Shown: positions 22,701-33,611, counted from the first letter of the stretch. The stretch is 64,000 nt of DNA from Agelas oroides (GCA_949130485.1 OX422183.1:2269936-2333935); one strand, 5' to 3'. The notes: generated by a model from the sequence alone, not told the origin. Translations and numbers: made by a program.

Positions 22701-25700
22701 TGTATTGGAAACAAACTGGTTGCATGGTATGTTCCAAGAGATACTGGGGTTGCAAGACATCTGTTCTAGGTCGTTTAGCTGGTGGGGGAGTTGATGGATC
22801 AGGCTGATGTGGTATGTGGGGAGATGATGGCTCAGGCTGATGTAGTGTGTGGGGAGATGATGGCTCAGGCTGATGTAGTGTGTGGGGAGATGATGGATCA
22901 GGCAGATGTAGTGTGTGGGGAGATGATGGATCAGGCAGATGTGGTGTGTGTTGACCTGAAGGTAAGGAACGTGGTAACCAGGTTCATTCATAATGATTGC
23001 AGGTGGTCTAAAATCTTGGGAGTACCCCCTATGTAGGTAGTTCACAATTCACTTACACATAGGGTTTGATAATTGGAATGGTTAATGGTATTGGCTGATA
23101 ATGCACTATATCGGTATCAGCGTCGGCAGTGGCAAATTCTATTGATAACATGACTGATTAATGACACATGCGTTGCAGAACCATGTAACAGGAATTTTGC
23201 TCATCGAGCACTGTATGCATGCTAGTTGCATTTTGGATGGTACTACTTGTCTCCTCAGGCGCATTAAGGACTGGATCCAGCTGTTTTGTGCGCGCTGCCT
23301 AAATTACCCCTGGGGCAGGCATTATCGCACCATAAACAGGAAGCCGGTTGTATCTATGAAAACAATGCGGGACCTTGGAATGCAATTAAGCACCTTGGCT
23401 ATCACAGTACCAAGAGACTGGTTTAGGCTTGTACTGGTCCCAACAACAACACTCAGTCTTGTCCTTACCACTAAAACGTGATATGAGATGCACATCTGTA
23501 ACACTAGCTAGAAGTCGTTCTGCCAAGTGCTTCTAGCAATTTTTAAAGCGCACACGTGCACCGTGTAGGGTAGCACGTGCCATAGCAGCTCTTTTCTGGA
23601 AGTAACTAATGCGGAATTTATCAGAAGAGAACTGGAGTGTACTGTTGGGTTCAATCGAGAAGAAATCTAATTGTCTTTGATTTTACCATGGGAAATGTTC
23701 GTAGCTTAAGGTGCAAAGTGGAGGCTTAAATGCTCGGTGGTGTATAGCGTATTTACCAGTTCCAGCACTTTGGAAAGAGATATTGAGTATTACTGCGGAT
23801 AAAAAGTTGAGGCAGATGAGTAATGGTGTAGAAACAATCGAAAAATTTTGCTCGCGCAAATTCCACATATCAAGTTTGTTGCATATATATACCCCGAGGG
23901 AAGGACTTGATGCAGCTAAGCTTTTTATGGGTGTGGCTGGAAATGATGTCAGAGTAGACATTAAGGTGGGGCTACACATAACAATTAAACAATTACTTCA
24001 AGGTTCTTCACTTGTCGTAAAGTTGATCCAAATTTTGTCATAATATAGCCTCAAAAGCCATGGACCCATGCAGTCCTTAATGCCCCTGAGTTGCTACCAG
24101 AGAGGAAGAGTCCACAGTAACTAACAGCGGGAGCATTACTTCAAGTAAGTGTAATATGAAGGCATGATAAGCCTTCCTACTTGTACCATTCGATTGCTAG
24201 CAACCAGTTTCTGCTGAAATGTAGTTTTGTCCGCCGTTATTACTAGAGAGCAGGATTATTGTAACAAGCTACTGTCAGCCCTTGGCAAACATTGCTGCCA
24301 TGCAAACATTACAATTTTCATAATTAGCACGGATTGCCATGAATCATCCACCATCTGAGGATGAAAATTATTGGACTGGTTATTGGTATCGGCCAATATC
24401 TGCTGGTATATATTGGACTATCGGAATATCGGGTGATGCAGGGTTGTTACCATAAACTTTTCCCCAGGTCTCACACAGCACCTATCACTCACAAAATGCT
24501 GTGTGCAAAAGGCCTAGAAATGTGCCTAGTGTTGCCCACCTCAAAAAAACAAAAAAATGTTTTAGTTGCAATATTTACTCTAAAAGTAGGAATGGAAAAT
24601 GAAATGGGAAATGAGAAAATGAGAAACTGTTTTACCATAAGAGGAAGGTCATCTGTTACCAACATGAGCTTGGAAAATAACTTTTCCGAGCTCAAGTTGG
24701 TAACAGATAACCTTCCTCTTCATTTATGCAGGAGCCAACTGAGAAGCCACTGAAATGTTTTACAATTGTGTAACTTGTGTATGTAAAACAACTCGAGAAT
24801 TTTCCAGAGGGAATGTAGTTTTGTTTCCAGACGGGCATGGTCACATAGATAGAGGAGTAGAAGCTAGACAGTACAGCACTACTCTAAGATCTATGGTCTG
24901 GTAGATGAAGCCGTTGTACATCTCCTCAACCCCATACCATCCAGTACATGCTAAATATAGAACTGTCTGCACTCCACAGAGATCCATTGAAGAATGACGA
25001 AAAACAGGCATTTTGTGAACTGGTATAGAATTCACTTTACATGCTGTTGAAAATCAGATGAGACAAATATACATCAGTCCTTAAACTAAAGTACTGTAGA
25101 TTTCACTAGCGAAAAAGTGAAGAAGCTTTAAAAAGGACATGTCCAAAGTTTGCAAGGGAAGTTGGAAAGTAGCTAGGAGCAATCCACAAACTCTCAGTGA
25201 CTCAACATCAGGATAAGTTACCCTCAACAGACGCATATGGACATTGGCTTTTTCGAAAATGGGATATCAGCAATTTCGGAAGTAGAGTAACCCATCTGTT
25301 ATCGGACACCACCACACGGACAGCACGATATCTCTCGGACTGCTGAATGCTATGCGTCCGTACTTGGGACACTTCTTCACATCATCAAAACAAATAAATA
25401 GATAACACTCAATTAAGATCTACCACAGCCTACAACCTCTCGCAAACCGAATGTGAGTGCATGGTTTGCCCAAGCACATAGTGCGCCTTCGGAAGGAAGT
25501 GTGGAATGAGGAAATGGGAACTGGGGAATGAGGACATAGAAATGAGAAATTCAATGTCATAGTCTAGCTAGAGTAGGTCAGATCAGCTGGACGATCGTTT
25601 AATGTAGATCTAGCAGCTACACGACCATTAAAGATTTGTTGTCCGACACTTCGATGGTGTCCGGAATTAAGTGGTGTCCAGTGATTGATGAGTTACTCTA

Positions 25701-28272
25701 CCTTTGAAATGACCTTGACCCAAGCTGTTTACAGTGGCGGATCTAGAAATTGAGAAAGGGGGGTTCAGTCACTGGTGCGCGAAGCGCGGCGGAAAATTTT
25801 TGGGTTGCCACGCCCACTTTCGGTCACGTGAACGCATTCATACAATATATAGCTGGAAGGCCGAACCGAGGGGTCCGTCACAAAATAAATCTCGTACACT
25901 GACCGACAGTGTTGTTTTAAGAAACCTGTCGGCAGAAATCCAAACTGAAATCCAGAAATCCACTCTGAAATCCGTGAAATCCAGTGGATTTCGAAATCTC
26001 GTATGCCGAGGCGCGCCGTGGCGGACCCCTCGGGCCGAACTGAATATCTCGAAGCAACTCTAGGCCTAGTCAAACGTCTGGAGATCAGTAAGGAACTGAT
26101 ACGTGAGTGTGTAACTGTGCCTGGTTGTTGTTGCTGCATGCCACTGCTGCATAATCATTTGATGGACTCGTGCAGTTATGTACGCAAAATACATTACTAG
26201 CCGCCAAAGGGGGGTGCATTTGCACCCCCCTTACCCCCCCTAAATCCGCCACTGGTTTATATTGAGTTCGTTGCCAAGCCCCCCTCCAGCGGGCGCCTGC
26301 ATAGCCACATGCATGTACGCAAACATTGCCGTGGCTTACGGGTTGAGGGTACGCCCCGATTGAACATCGGAGTCACAAAGGCTGCTAGCTAGCTATTTAT
26401 GTGTAGCGCAGCTATAGCCTATTTGCTAAAACCCTACAGAAACATAGTCTGCAGTTAGGGTCACTGTCCGAGTACCGATGGTTCAGACAATTGCTACTTT
26501 TATAATTGTGACTGCATACAGTGTGATATGTCGTATCTTCACTATTAGCAACCCAAGAAACTATACCCTCATTTCCCATTTCCTATTTCACATTTCCTGT
26601 TCCTCCTTTTGAGTGACAGAACTTTTACCCAACTATTGAAGACCTACAACTACTGCACTATAAAGCCATATTACACTTAAAACAGGACTTTCAGAACATG
26701 CCATAGTTATTGTAGGAGTGTGGGAGCAACCGCCCATATACAGGTTCTTGTAGAAACTAAGGTCAAGGGCTAATATTTGTGGTTGCTACGTAAGGTACAG
26801 GTAACCTCGTTCCCAGGCCCTGGCCCAGCTTCCCGTCGCTTGCAGTACGGTTAAGCGTACTGCAAGTGACGGGAAGCTGGGAACGAGGCTAAGGTACAGG
26901 AACAGTGTCTAGTATGTATTGCCAGTAGTAGTCAGGCACTACAATCATCAAGTTTGTGCAGGCAGTACACCTTTAGTACGTATATACAGTCCACCACTGA
27001 GGAATCACACACTTAGACACGGGATGACATCATTATAGATGCAACCTCGAGTGACACAGCCTCTTTCGCATGCACTTCCTGTCTCCACTTTTCAATACTT
27101 GCAAGTGATCAAAAACTGGAGGCGGGGAACATGACTAGGGCCACAGGGTAGTTGTGCAAGCCACACCCTTTTCGTTCTGCAGCATCAATTGCTTTCAGTA
27201 TCAACACACAAAGGGAAAGGGTCCGGAGACTTAGGACCACTTCACATAAATGTCTATTAGAATTTCAATGGAGCCAGTGAAATCGCAGAACGCGCAATTA
27301 GAGTTGTTTGGTCACATGAACATCCATGGTCATTTTGACAGTTATTCCTGCCATAGTGGACAGAATAGACAGCTACAGCTGATCAGTCAGATTAGACGCT
27401 CTCATAAGGGCTGCCAGTAAGTCGAGGTGTGAGCTTAGGGCATGACAACAAGTGGTAGTAGTGAACTTTGTGAAATGCAGAAATGCGGTATTCATGTCCC
27501 CGCCCACTGGTAGTGGGGAAACTTGTTATTTGGTGCTTCCGTGGACCTATGCTCCTCTGAGGTCTTTTGTGTTCGCTATGCAATCAAGACTGCGCAAATT
27601 AGACAGTTCTAGACTTCTGACAACGACATTCTGCACTCTGAATTAGCATTTATAGACATCGGGTAGGTCTTCTACACTTGCTCTGAAAGTTTGGTGCTGG
27701 CACATGAAAGCTATGGGTAATTACACAGTATTGTGCGTTACTATTTGCATGCAATTTCAAGTTGCAAACAGAGGCCAGACTCTCACAAGAAGTCTGACTC
27801 CATGCATGAGACTACAGGGTTAGAGGTTAAGGGATAATACTTTTCGACACAATTAAATAGCTATAGGCTATAATAGTATGTATGTGTCATTTCTATAAAA
27901 CATGATTCCTCTTTCCGTCCAAACTTGGTCTTATTCTACTGTAGTTCAAACTGGCTTACGGTACGCGTCCTTCATTCTCCCGCAGAGGTCACTCATTGAG
28001 CGTCGCTTGGCGAGCACGGACAGAAACACATCGAACGTCCACGGGTCAGTCGCAATCCGTGAATCCACGGCTGCCAGCAGTTTCGAGGTCCTCACGCCTG
28101 TCTCGTGCATCATGTAACTGGCGGCATGACATGCTGGTCGAGGGATAATGTGCTTCGCATACAGCTCCCACGCTAGGACCTCGGGGTCCTGTATGACCGT
28201 AAGAAGATCCGCAGAGTGCGTACGGAACGTTTCATAGGCAGGATTGAAGTTTTCTCCGCCACCAGTGGCCAT
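19702..28272 (-). CDS. NLR immune receptor: CARD-like, Pro-rich repeats, NACHT, LRR
   Basis: Two exons join in phase: 28272-27960 (104 codons + 1 nt, donor C|GTAAGC) and 22955-19702 (acceptor CTTCAG). The total is 3567 nt, 1188 residues. Exon 1 starts in good Kozak context (GACCATGG) and is an all-helical DEATH-fold/CARD-like domain (SADLLTVIQDPEVLAWELY, SKLLAAVDSRI). Exon 2 opens with five 11-residue repeats (HLPDPSSPHTL / HQPEPSSPHIP) and a basic patch PPPAKRPRTD. The NACHT has Walker A GAAGVGKST (residues ~284-292), Walker B VLLLLEGYDELPEE (~355-366), sensor LVTSRPW, and HFTVQEYLAAF. RNase-inhibitor-type LRRs of ~28 residues fill about 740-1180. This is the architecture of sponge/cnidarian NLRs, cytosolic sensors signalling through CARD. 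The 5-kb intron holds several MITEs. An extra small exon cannot be excluded. Confidence 0.85.
22765..22954 (-). repeat. 33-bp coding tandem repeat in the NLR gene
   Basis: About five 33-bp units, plus-strand form GGCTCAGGCTGATGTAGTGT followed by GTGGGGAGATGAT, encode the 11-residue Pro/His/Ser repeat between CARD and NACHT. Unit length is a multiple of three, so copy-number change keeps the frame. It lies in the NLR frame although the neighbouring frame is also open. Confidence 0.8.
24640..24719. repeat. Foldback palindrome in the NLR intron
   Basis: Arms 24640-24677 and 24682-24719 (AGAGGAAGGT.ATCTGTTACC and its complement) pair over about 38 bp with a 4-nt loop. Few mismatches, so probably young. 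Short ORFs on both strands are a side effect. Confidence 0.8.
25280..25704. mobile_element. MITE-like inverted repeat, AGTAGAGTAAC ends
   Basis: The left end AAGTAGAGTAACCCATCTG and right end GATGAGTTACTCTACCTTTG are inverted. GGACACCAC near the left and GTGGTGTCC near the right extend the arms. Non-coding, about 425 bp, in the NLR intron. Confidence 0.55.
25732..26254. mobile_element. CAGTGGCGGATC element with 5-bp target duplication
   Basis: Ends CAGTGGCGGATCTAG and CTAAATCCGCCACTG are inverted over ~15 bp. GTTTA flanks both sides (25727-25731 and 26255-26259), a 5-bp target duplication. G- and C-tracts lie just inside the ends. No transposase is encoded. Confidence 0.75.
26802..26890. mobile_element. 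TAGCCTCGTTCCC foldback element with 10-bp target duplication
   Basis: The palindrome TAACCTCGTTCCCAGG to AGCTGGGAACGAGGCT has a perfect inner hairpin (GCTTCCCGTC.CTTGCAGTAC). AAGGTACAGG is repeated exactly at 26792-26801 and 26891-26900. Same family as 19539-19610. Confidence 0.85.
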
Positions 28273-28939
28273 GGTCGAGATTAGTAGTGTTGTTTTACTT
28301 CGTTGTTTTCATTTTAAAGGTAGTTTTTAATAATTAATAATAGTAGTTTTACTAGAAACGGTATAAACCGCACCCCCAGTTGAATTTACACTCCACTACA
28401 GGAATAGGGTAGCAGGTATATAGTAAGAATAAACCAGAGCACAAACTTTGGGAAAAGGCCAAAGGTATGAAGAGAATTGTAGCTAAGAAAGAGTTCAAAA
28501 AAGGCCATACAAGAATGGGCACAAACAGTTGGTATCTTAGCTAGAAGTAGCTACTGAATGTTGTGCAGAACATGAATTAAGCGGGCAAACCATGTTAGCT
28601 ACAGCTGACATTGTATAATAGGCCATTGTACTTGCTGGTACAAACATGTGACCTGTCCACTCTTCTGATTGGCTAGAGGTCAGGTGATATGAGCAAACTT
28701 TTATATTATCCAATAATCCAGTCCATCAGTCCAGTCTAGTAGTCCAGTCCAAAATCCAGTCCAGTGATTAGATACGACCAATTTGGATGGCTTATTTCAG
28801 ATGCAGTATTCAGGATTACACAAGAGCATAAACGACATAACAAAAATGCACAATCATGTCACTCCTTAGTGAAGTCTACTTTTCACTTCTGTATACTTTT
28901 ATGTAACGGAATATACTTATGTATAGTAGCTATATATAT
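28273..28939. promoter_or_regulatory. 5' flank of the NLR gene
   Basis: Must contain the NLR promoter; no TATA box or other element is evident near the ATG at 28272. The part near 28720-28770 repeats CCAGTCCA several times. No genes seen. Confidence 0.35.
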
Positions 28940-29347
28940 CACTGTAAAAACATTTAGGTTACTTCAACCATATTTCAGTTATCTCAGTTGCATGTGTGTG
29001 GTGTACACATCATGAAGTTCAAGGAATTCTTCCAAACAAGTCTTCTGAAATCAAAGTGTTGAGAAGCTTCTCTTGTAATTAAACCAGTCTTCTGTACAGA
29101 AGACCTATCAATTCGCATTTCTGGAAAACATTTGGTTACATAGCTATGCATAGAATGGCAGTATTGTAGCCAAATAGGACTTCTCAAAGAAGAAGCTAAT
29201 TTAACTAAAGAAGAAGTTCTTGGGTGAAATTTCAAGAAACCTATTTTAGAAGCATTCCTGGGACTTCTGATAATGATATATACCACTCTGGTATACAACT
29301 GAGATAACCTACAAACATGGTTAAAGTAACCTAATTTTTTTAGAGTG
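28940..29347. mobile_element. CACTG-ended MITE
   Basis: Inverted ends CACTGTAAAAACATTTAGGT and (complement) CACTCTAAAAAAATTAGGTT extend about 50 bp, including GGTTACTT.AACCAT and GTTATCTCAGTTG. Flanking TAT on each side would be a 3-bp target duplication, as in CACTA/CMC elements, but the flank is AT-rich. A relative of its interior is at 17690-17845, and another end is at about 31016. ORFs inside are not genes. Confidence 0.65.
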
Positions 29348-29349
29348 TA

Positions 29350-29354
<5 letters not shown>

Positions 29355-29382
<28 letters not shown>
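29355..29382. repeat. (AT)n microsatellite
   Basis: About 14 AT dinucleotides directly after the CACTG-ended element. Confidence 0.9.
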
Positions 29383-29386
<4 letters not shown>

Positions 29387-29482
29387 TGTCTCATACGCCC
29401 TCATGGGCTGGCTGCGTTCCTGCAGGTGACAAAAAGATTGATTGATTGATATCATATGTATATAAATTACTCAGTTAAATAA

Positions 29483-31025
29483 CCTCTGAGTGGTTACTCC
29501 ACTTTCAGGGTTGGTGAGTGCTATTAAGAGAATTACATATCACCATCCATCATCCCCCTCACAATTCCATTGCTTCGATCATTAAGCACTTGTCTATGGT
29601 AGTTTTTTGTTTGGTGGAATTGGGAGGGGGGTGATGGATAGTTATATGGAATTATTGGCTTAAGTGAGTACCTTGTCAAATGGATTTGCAGTTACCTCTC
29701 CAACAGAGAACAGCATGTTGTCTTGAATGGACAGGAATCCACCTCATCACCCGTCATTTCAGGGGTACCCCAAGGATCTGTGTTGGGTCCCTTACTCTTC
29801 TTGCTCTACATCAATGATCTGGCTAATGGTTCCCTCTCTGAGAACTGCTTTGCATCTCTTTATGCTGATGACCTGTTACTGTACAAGATCATTACTGACC
29901 CACAGGATTATGCCACCTTGCAGTCTGACATAAATTCAATTGCTGATTGGATAAACGAGCATTACCTCTCCCTCAATTCCTCGAAATGTAAATGTATGAC
30001 TGTGACAAGGCTTCGACAACACTCTGTAAGCCCACCTACGTTGTTACTGAATGGGGAACCTATGGAAAAGGTGGATAGCTATAAATACCTGGGTATCACT
30101 TTAACAAGTGATCTCACATGGTCAGATCACATCAGAAACATCACAGCAAAGTCCAGGAGGCTTGTTGGGCTGTTATATAGACAGTTTTACAAGTGGTCCA
30201 GTCCAGCAACCCTATCCAGACTCTATGTATCACTAGTGAGACCCCTTCTCGAATACGCCTCCCCAGCATGGAGCCCCTATATTATTAAGGACATCAACTC
30301 TCTTGAATCTGTGCAGAAGTTTGCCTTAAAAGTTTGGCTTAAGCAGTGGAATATGCCATACTGCCAGCTGCTCAACCAGTCTCATTTGCCAGATCTTGGT
30401 ACTCGCCGCAAACACTTGAGCCTGTGTTACTTTTATAACATAGTTAATGGTGTTCATGTGTATCCTAACCTACCTCTTGTACCCCATTCACCTCAGCATG
30501 TACTTCGCAATACACATTCTTTCATGTAATTTAATGCTCATACTAATCATTTTCAGCATTCTTTTTTCCCACATGTAACTGCCTTATGGAACACCTTACC
30601 TAGTGCTATTACTTCTGCACCAACTCTTTCTGTTTTTAAGAATTATATTCACTCCTCATAGTTTATTTTTATGGGCACAAGTACCATATTAGTGCACTTT
30701 CACTATTCTTGTGTCCTTTGCATTATGCATAAAGTTTCATAGAAAAAACAAAACAAAAAAAAACTGGATAATAGCCAGCAGATGGACCATAAAGAAGTTG
30801 TACGTATATGCATTAGCTAGCAGACATGCATTGTCAACTGTCTGTGCTACCTGTTTGCTTCTTAATGAAGCTTGATGGAATTGAGAGGGGCCGGGGGTGA
30901 TGGATGGTGATTACAGTGTTTAAATTATCTTTATAGTACATTATTCACCAGATCAATGAATCCTGAAACTGGAACCACTCTGTGAGGTTACTTCAACCAA
31001 GTAGTTTTTACAGTGATATCGGCAG
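29483..31025. mobile_element. Inverted-repeat element split by a LINE insertion
   Basis: Left arms 29483-29516 (CCTCTGAGTGGTTACTCCAC) and 29539-29573 (TATCACCATCCATCATCCCC) are inverted relative to right arms 30947-31001 and 30875-30913. The right end reads CACTGTAAAAACTACTTGGT on the complement, so it belongs with the CACTG family. A LINE 3' fragment lies between the arms and is therefore younger. Confidence 0.6.
29650..30765 (+). pseudogene. LINE reverse transcriptase, 5'-truncated, CR1/L2/Jockey-like
   Basis: The open frame begins about WICSYLSNREQHVVLNG and carries SGVPQGSVLGPLLFLLYIND (RT motif B region), SLYADDLLLY (catalytic YADD), KYLGITLTSDLTWSDHI and RPLLEYASPAWSPY. One in-frame TAA at 30527-30529 interrupts it. 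Beyond that the same frame continues through QHSFFPHVTALWNTLPS to the natural stop at 30659-30661, so a single nonsense change separates the halves. An A-rich tail (AAAAAACAAAACAAAAAAAA) ends at about 30765. 5' truncation is normal for LINE copies. The frame is otherwise clean, so it is a fairly young insertion. Confidence 0.85.
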
Positions 31026-31649
31026 TACAAAACACTAGTTTAGTTGTTATATTGACTATGGGTGTACCGAGAGGCTTGAGTGAATACTCTCTCCAATGTA
31101 CTCTGGAACCCATATACGCTTCTCATCAGACTACTCCACCCATATGGACTCCAGACCAATGGGTCACTTGCTAGAGAAAGCATTTACTCATAGCTAACCA
31201 ACTACAGAATGCAGGTATACAAAGTTAGGCAAGGAATTTATGCATCCCACACATCTAATTGCCTTGTCATTGCAAGCCTTCAGTCAGTAATACTGTATAT
31301 ACAAATGATATATATACTCAAACTTTATTATATACCTAGTATACGCGCCAATAGTATTTCCCATAGAGCAACATGACAAATATTTTCCCATATTCCATAG
31401 TCCGTATTTCATAGCCCCCAGGGCATATGCTGCGTAGCAACCGCGGCGTGTGCTTTAATTGGAATGCACTCGTAGCCGCTGCTGAAACAACGAATAAGCT
31501 CTCATTACGGATGAACACGGCATTATTTACTGACTTACGGTACTTTCTTCCACTGGTAGAGGGATCGGTACGCGTGCTGGTGCCGTCCAAAGCTAGAAAC
31601 AGGCCAGCAGCCTGAAGCTCATTAAATATGCACGCAGCAACGACCTTTG

Positions 31650-31667
31650 TACTGCGCATGCGCAGTA
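31650..31667. promoter_or_regulatory. Perfect 18-bp palindrome with NRF-1-type core
   Basis: TACTGCGCATGCGCAGTA is self-complementary and contains GCGCATGCGC, the NRF-1/alpha-Pal consensus found in CpG-rich animal promoters. A 107-codon minus-strand frame starts in it, but no gene is recognised, so promoter activity is unproven. Confidence 0.4.
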
Positions 31668-31716
31668 GCTGTCTATCTTCTAGGTGCTGCTAAATCACAG
31701 TAGTATATAATAAATC

Positions 31717-31855
31717 TATTATTTGATGGGTGAGAGGGCAATATGGCTGGATATTGCACTCTTGTGCTGTATTTTCACTCGCCTGCGGCTCGTGAAAATA
31801 CGACCGCACACTCGTGCAATATCCAGCCATATTGCCCTCTCACCCATCAAATAAT
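31717..31855. repeat. Near-perfect 139-bp palindrome
   Basis: TATTATTTGATGGGTGAGAG and GGCAATATGGCTGGATATTG are mirrored at the other end, and even the centre (TATTTTCAC/GTGAAAATA) is inverted. It is a foldback element that would form a long hairpin. No coding potential. Confidence 0.9.
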
Positions 31856-31872
31856 ATATATATATACTCCAC

Positions 31873-32228
31873 TTCACCCTTGTTTCTGTGGTAACAGGTG
31901 GGTATTATTTTCCATATACTGACAGGAAGTTGTAGATTCTGTAGATTCTGTTCCATATACCACAGGAAGTTGTAAAATGATGTTTCCTATAAGCTACCTT
32001 GTTTAGAGTGTAAATTACTTTACATGTTTACTAATAACATACCTTGTTTACAGTGAAAACTACCATGTGTATTTACTAATAACAACAAGGACCAATCAGA
32101 GTGGAGCATATAACAGATAAACCACAGTAGACAGGGATTTATGGTCCATAAACAACCCTTGCCCTCGGGCTGCGCCCTCGGGCTCGGGTGGTTTATGGAC
32201 CATAAATCCCTGTCTACTGTGGTTTATC
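31873..32228. mobile_element. Foldback MITE family A, copy 1 (with terminal hairpin)
   Basis: Shares ordered blocks with 48556-48880 and 58998-59298: TGGTAACAGGTGGGTATTAT, CAGGAAGTTGTA (twice), ACCTTGTTTACAGTG, GGACCAATCAGAGTGGAG. The end 32116-32228 is a palindrome (GATAAACCACAGTAGACAGG ... mirror) around CCCTCGGGC repeats. The other two copies are in the opposite orientation. Confidence 0.75.
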
Positions 32229-32352
32229 TATAACATATTCATTGCTGTAAACTGAAAGAAATGCCACTAGGTGTTGGCTATACTAGGCCTATGACTATAC
32301 GCTGTTTTTAGCTAGTAACAATTCATGTGACTAATTATTAAACTCGAGGTTT

Positions 32353-33132
32353 TTAAGGCAGCAACATGGTCGTCACGATGAGTGTTAGTAGCAAAAGCAC
32401 TTTGACAAAGGTAGGTGCTTGAGCAAAACTTAATGAACTCATCTGCAAGTTGCAAAATCCCGGCGTACCAACTCTACAACTGGACCACAGGTTGTTCGAC
32501 AACGTAGCTATAGCATTAGTACTACCCGGCGCACTGAAAACCGTGCTGTTAAGTATGTTGATGCAACAACCATTTTCGCTCCGCCAGGTGATCAGGGCAT
32601 TCTGACAGCCGGTTGTGCAGACTTGAAACGATGATCGGGGAATGCCGCATTGTGTTATCACTTGCTGCTCGTTGGGCAATAGAGTGTTGAATTCTTCGTA
32701 ACAGAACATACCAGCATCGTTTCTGGTGCACACTCCTCTTGTGATACCGATATACTGCGAAAAGCCGCACCGACTGTAAAATGTTATAATTGGGTTACCA
32801 CATCTCGGCTGGCAAATAATCCTGTAAGCCGCTGTCAGTGCACCTGCATTTTGGTCCACAATGGCAGACACGTCCAGATTACTAAGTTGAGCAGCACAGT
32901 CTAGCGGATAATTTGCGAAAATGTTGGCAACTTGGTTCCGGCTGCATGTTCCGAATATCTGAGTCTGGCGCTTTGTAGTGACTGAGCTCGTCGACAAGAA
33001 TTGCACAGCTTCGAGAGCACCTTGAAGAGCTGAAGAAGTCACCTGCTGCCGAAAATGACCACCAGGGACCAACAACACGGTCAGAAACACTATCACTGCT
33101 ACATTCATCATACTAACTGTTACGATAAACAT
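32353..33132 (-). CDS. Secreted cysteine-rich protein with C-terminal membrane anchor, copy 2
   Basis: Paralogue of 13834-14580, same strand. The open frame allows an ATG at 33132, but 33111 (MMNVAVIVFLTVLLVPGGHF) matches the copy-1 start. A conserved TATAAAT lies at 33161-33155, so transcription should begin near 33130; the upstream ATG would then sit at or before the RNA 5' end. The start at 33111 gives 252 residues. The same cysteine spacing is kept (FGTCSR, QPRCGNP, VCTTGCQN, NGCCIN). The hydrophobic tail is VKVLLLLTLIVTTMLLP. Changes are scattered small substitutions and 1-3 codon indels (VTTKRQ for VTKRQ, NAIATLS for YATLS) with no breaks, so both copies appear to be under constraint. 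Confidence 0.8.
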   Translation of the reverse strand: MFIVTVSMMNVAVIVFLTVLLVPGGHFRQQVTSSALQGALEAVQFLSTSSVTTKRQTQIFGTCSRNQVANIFANYPLDCAAQLSNLDVSAIVDQNAGALTAAYRIICQPRCGNPIITFYSRCGFSQYIGITRGVCTRNDAGMFCYEEFNTLLPNEQQVITQCGIPRSSFQVCTTGCQNALITWRSENGCCINILNSTVFSAPGSTNAIATLSNNLWSSCRVGTPGFCNLQMSSLSFAQAPTFVKVLLLLTLIVTTMLLP

Positions 33133-33154
33133 GGTGTCTCATGCAGTCTCTACA

Positions 33155-33161
33155 ATTTATA
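33155..33161 (-). promoter_or_regulatory. TATA box of the cysteine-rich gene, copy 2
   Basis: TATAAAT in the same GATGTATAAATTGTAGAGAC block as copy 1. It decides the preferred start codon (33111 rather than 33132). Confidence 0.55.
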
Positions 33162-33611
33162 CATCTCGAAACTTCCGGTAGTTTCTTGACCGCTGTTCTG
33201 AAACCATAGAAGGCTGTTGGTACCGTAATATTGTTTAAACGTGCATGTCAACGTGTATTTTATCAACGGTAATGTGCTTTAGCAACAGGCCCTCCTGTTG
33301 TCAAAACAGTATTTGGAGGACAAATTTATGAGAAAACAACACATCGAAAATCAGACCCTGTATGTAGCTAAACCTTATACAAGACTTAAAAAAACATTAA
33401 AAATGTAAAAAGATGTAGGGATGGCATGCCAAAAAGTATTCAAACAAGGTAGGGATAATGCATGAAAGCAAAGGTCAACATTATATATATATATATATAT
33501 ATTGGCAAAGCCCCATCCCTACATCTTTTTCACACTACAGTTAGACAGTGCATGGGGGTCTTCCTAAAACGTACCACAAGTTCACAACCTTTACTGGCAG
33601 TTCATGGCTGT

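Noticed and set aside
22608..23045. Second minus-strand frame with HLPTHYISLSH repeats
   Set aside because: It is the wrong frame of the 33-bp array; the NLR frame (HLPDPSSPHTL) continues into NACHT and joins the CARD exon in phase.
29727..29933. Second plus frame inside the LINE RT
   Set aside because: Shadow of the RT reading frame.
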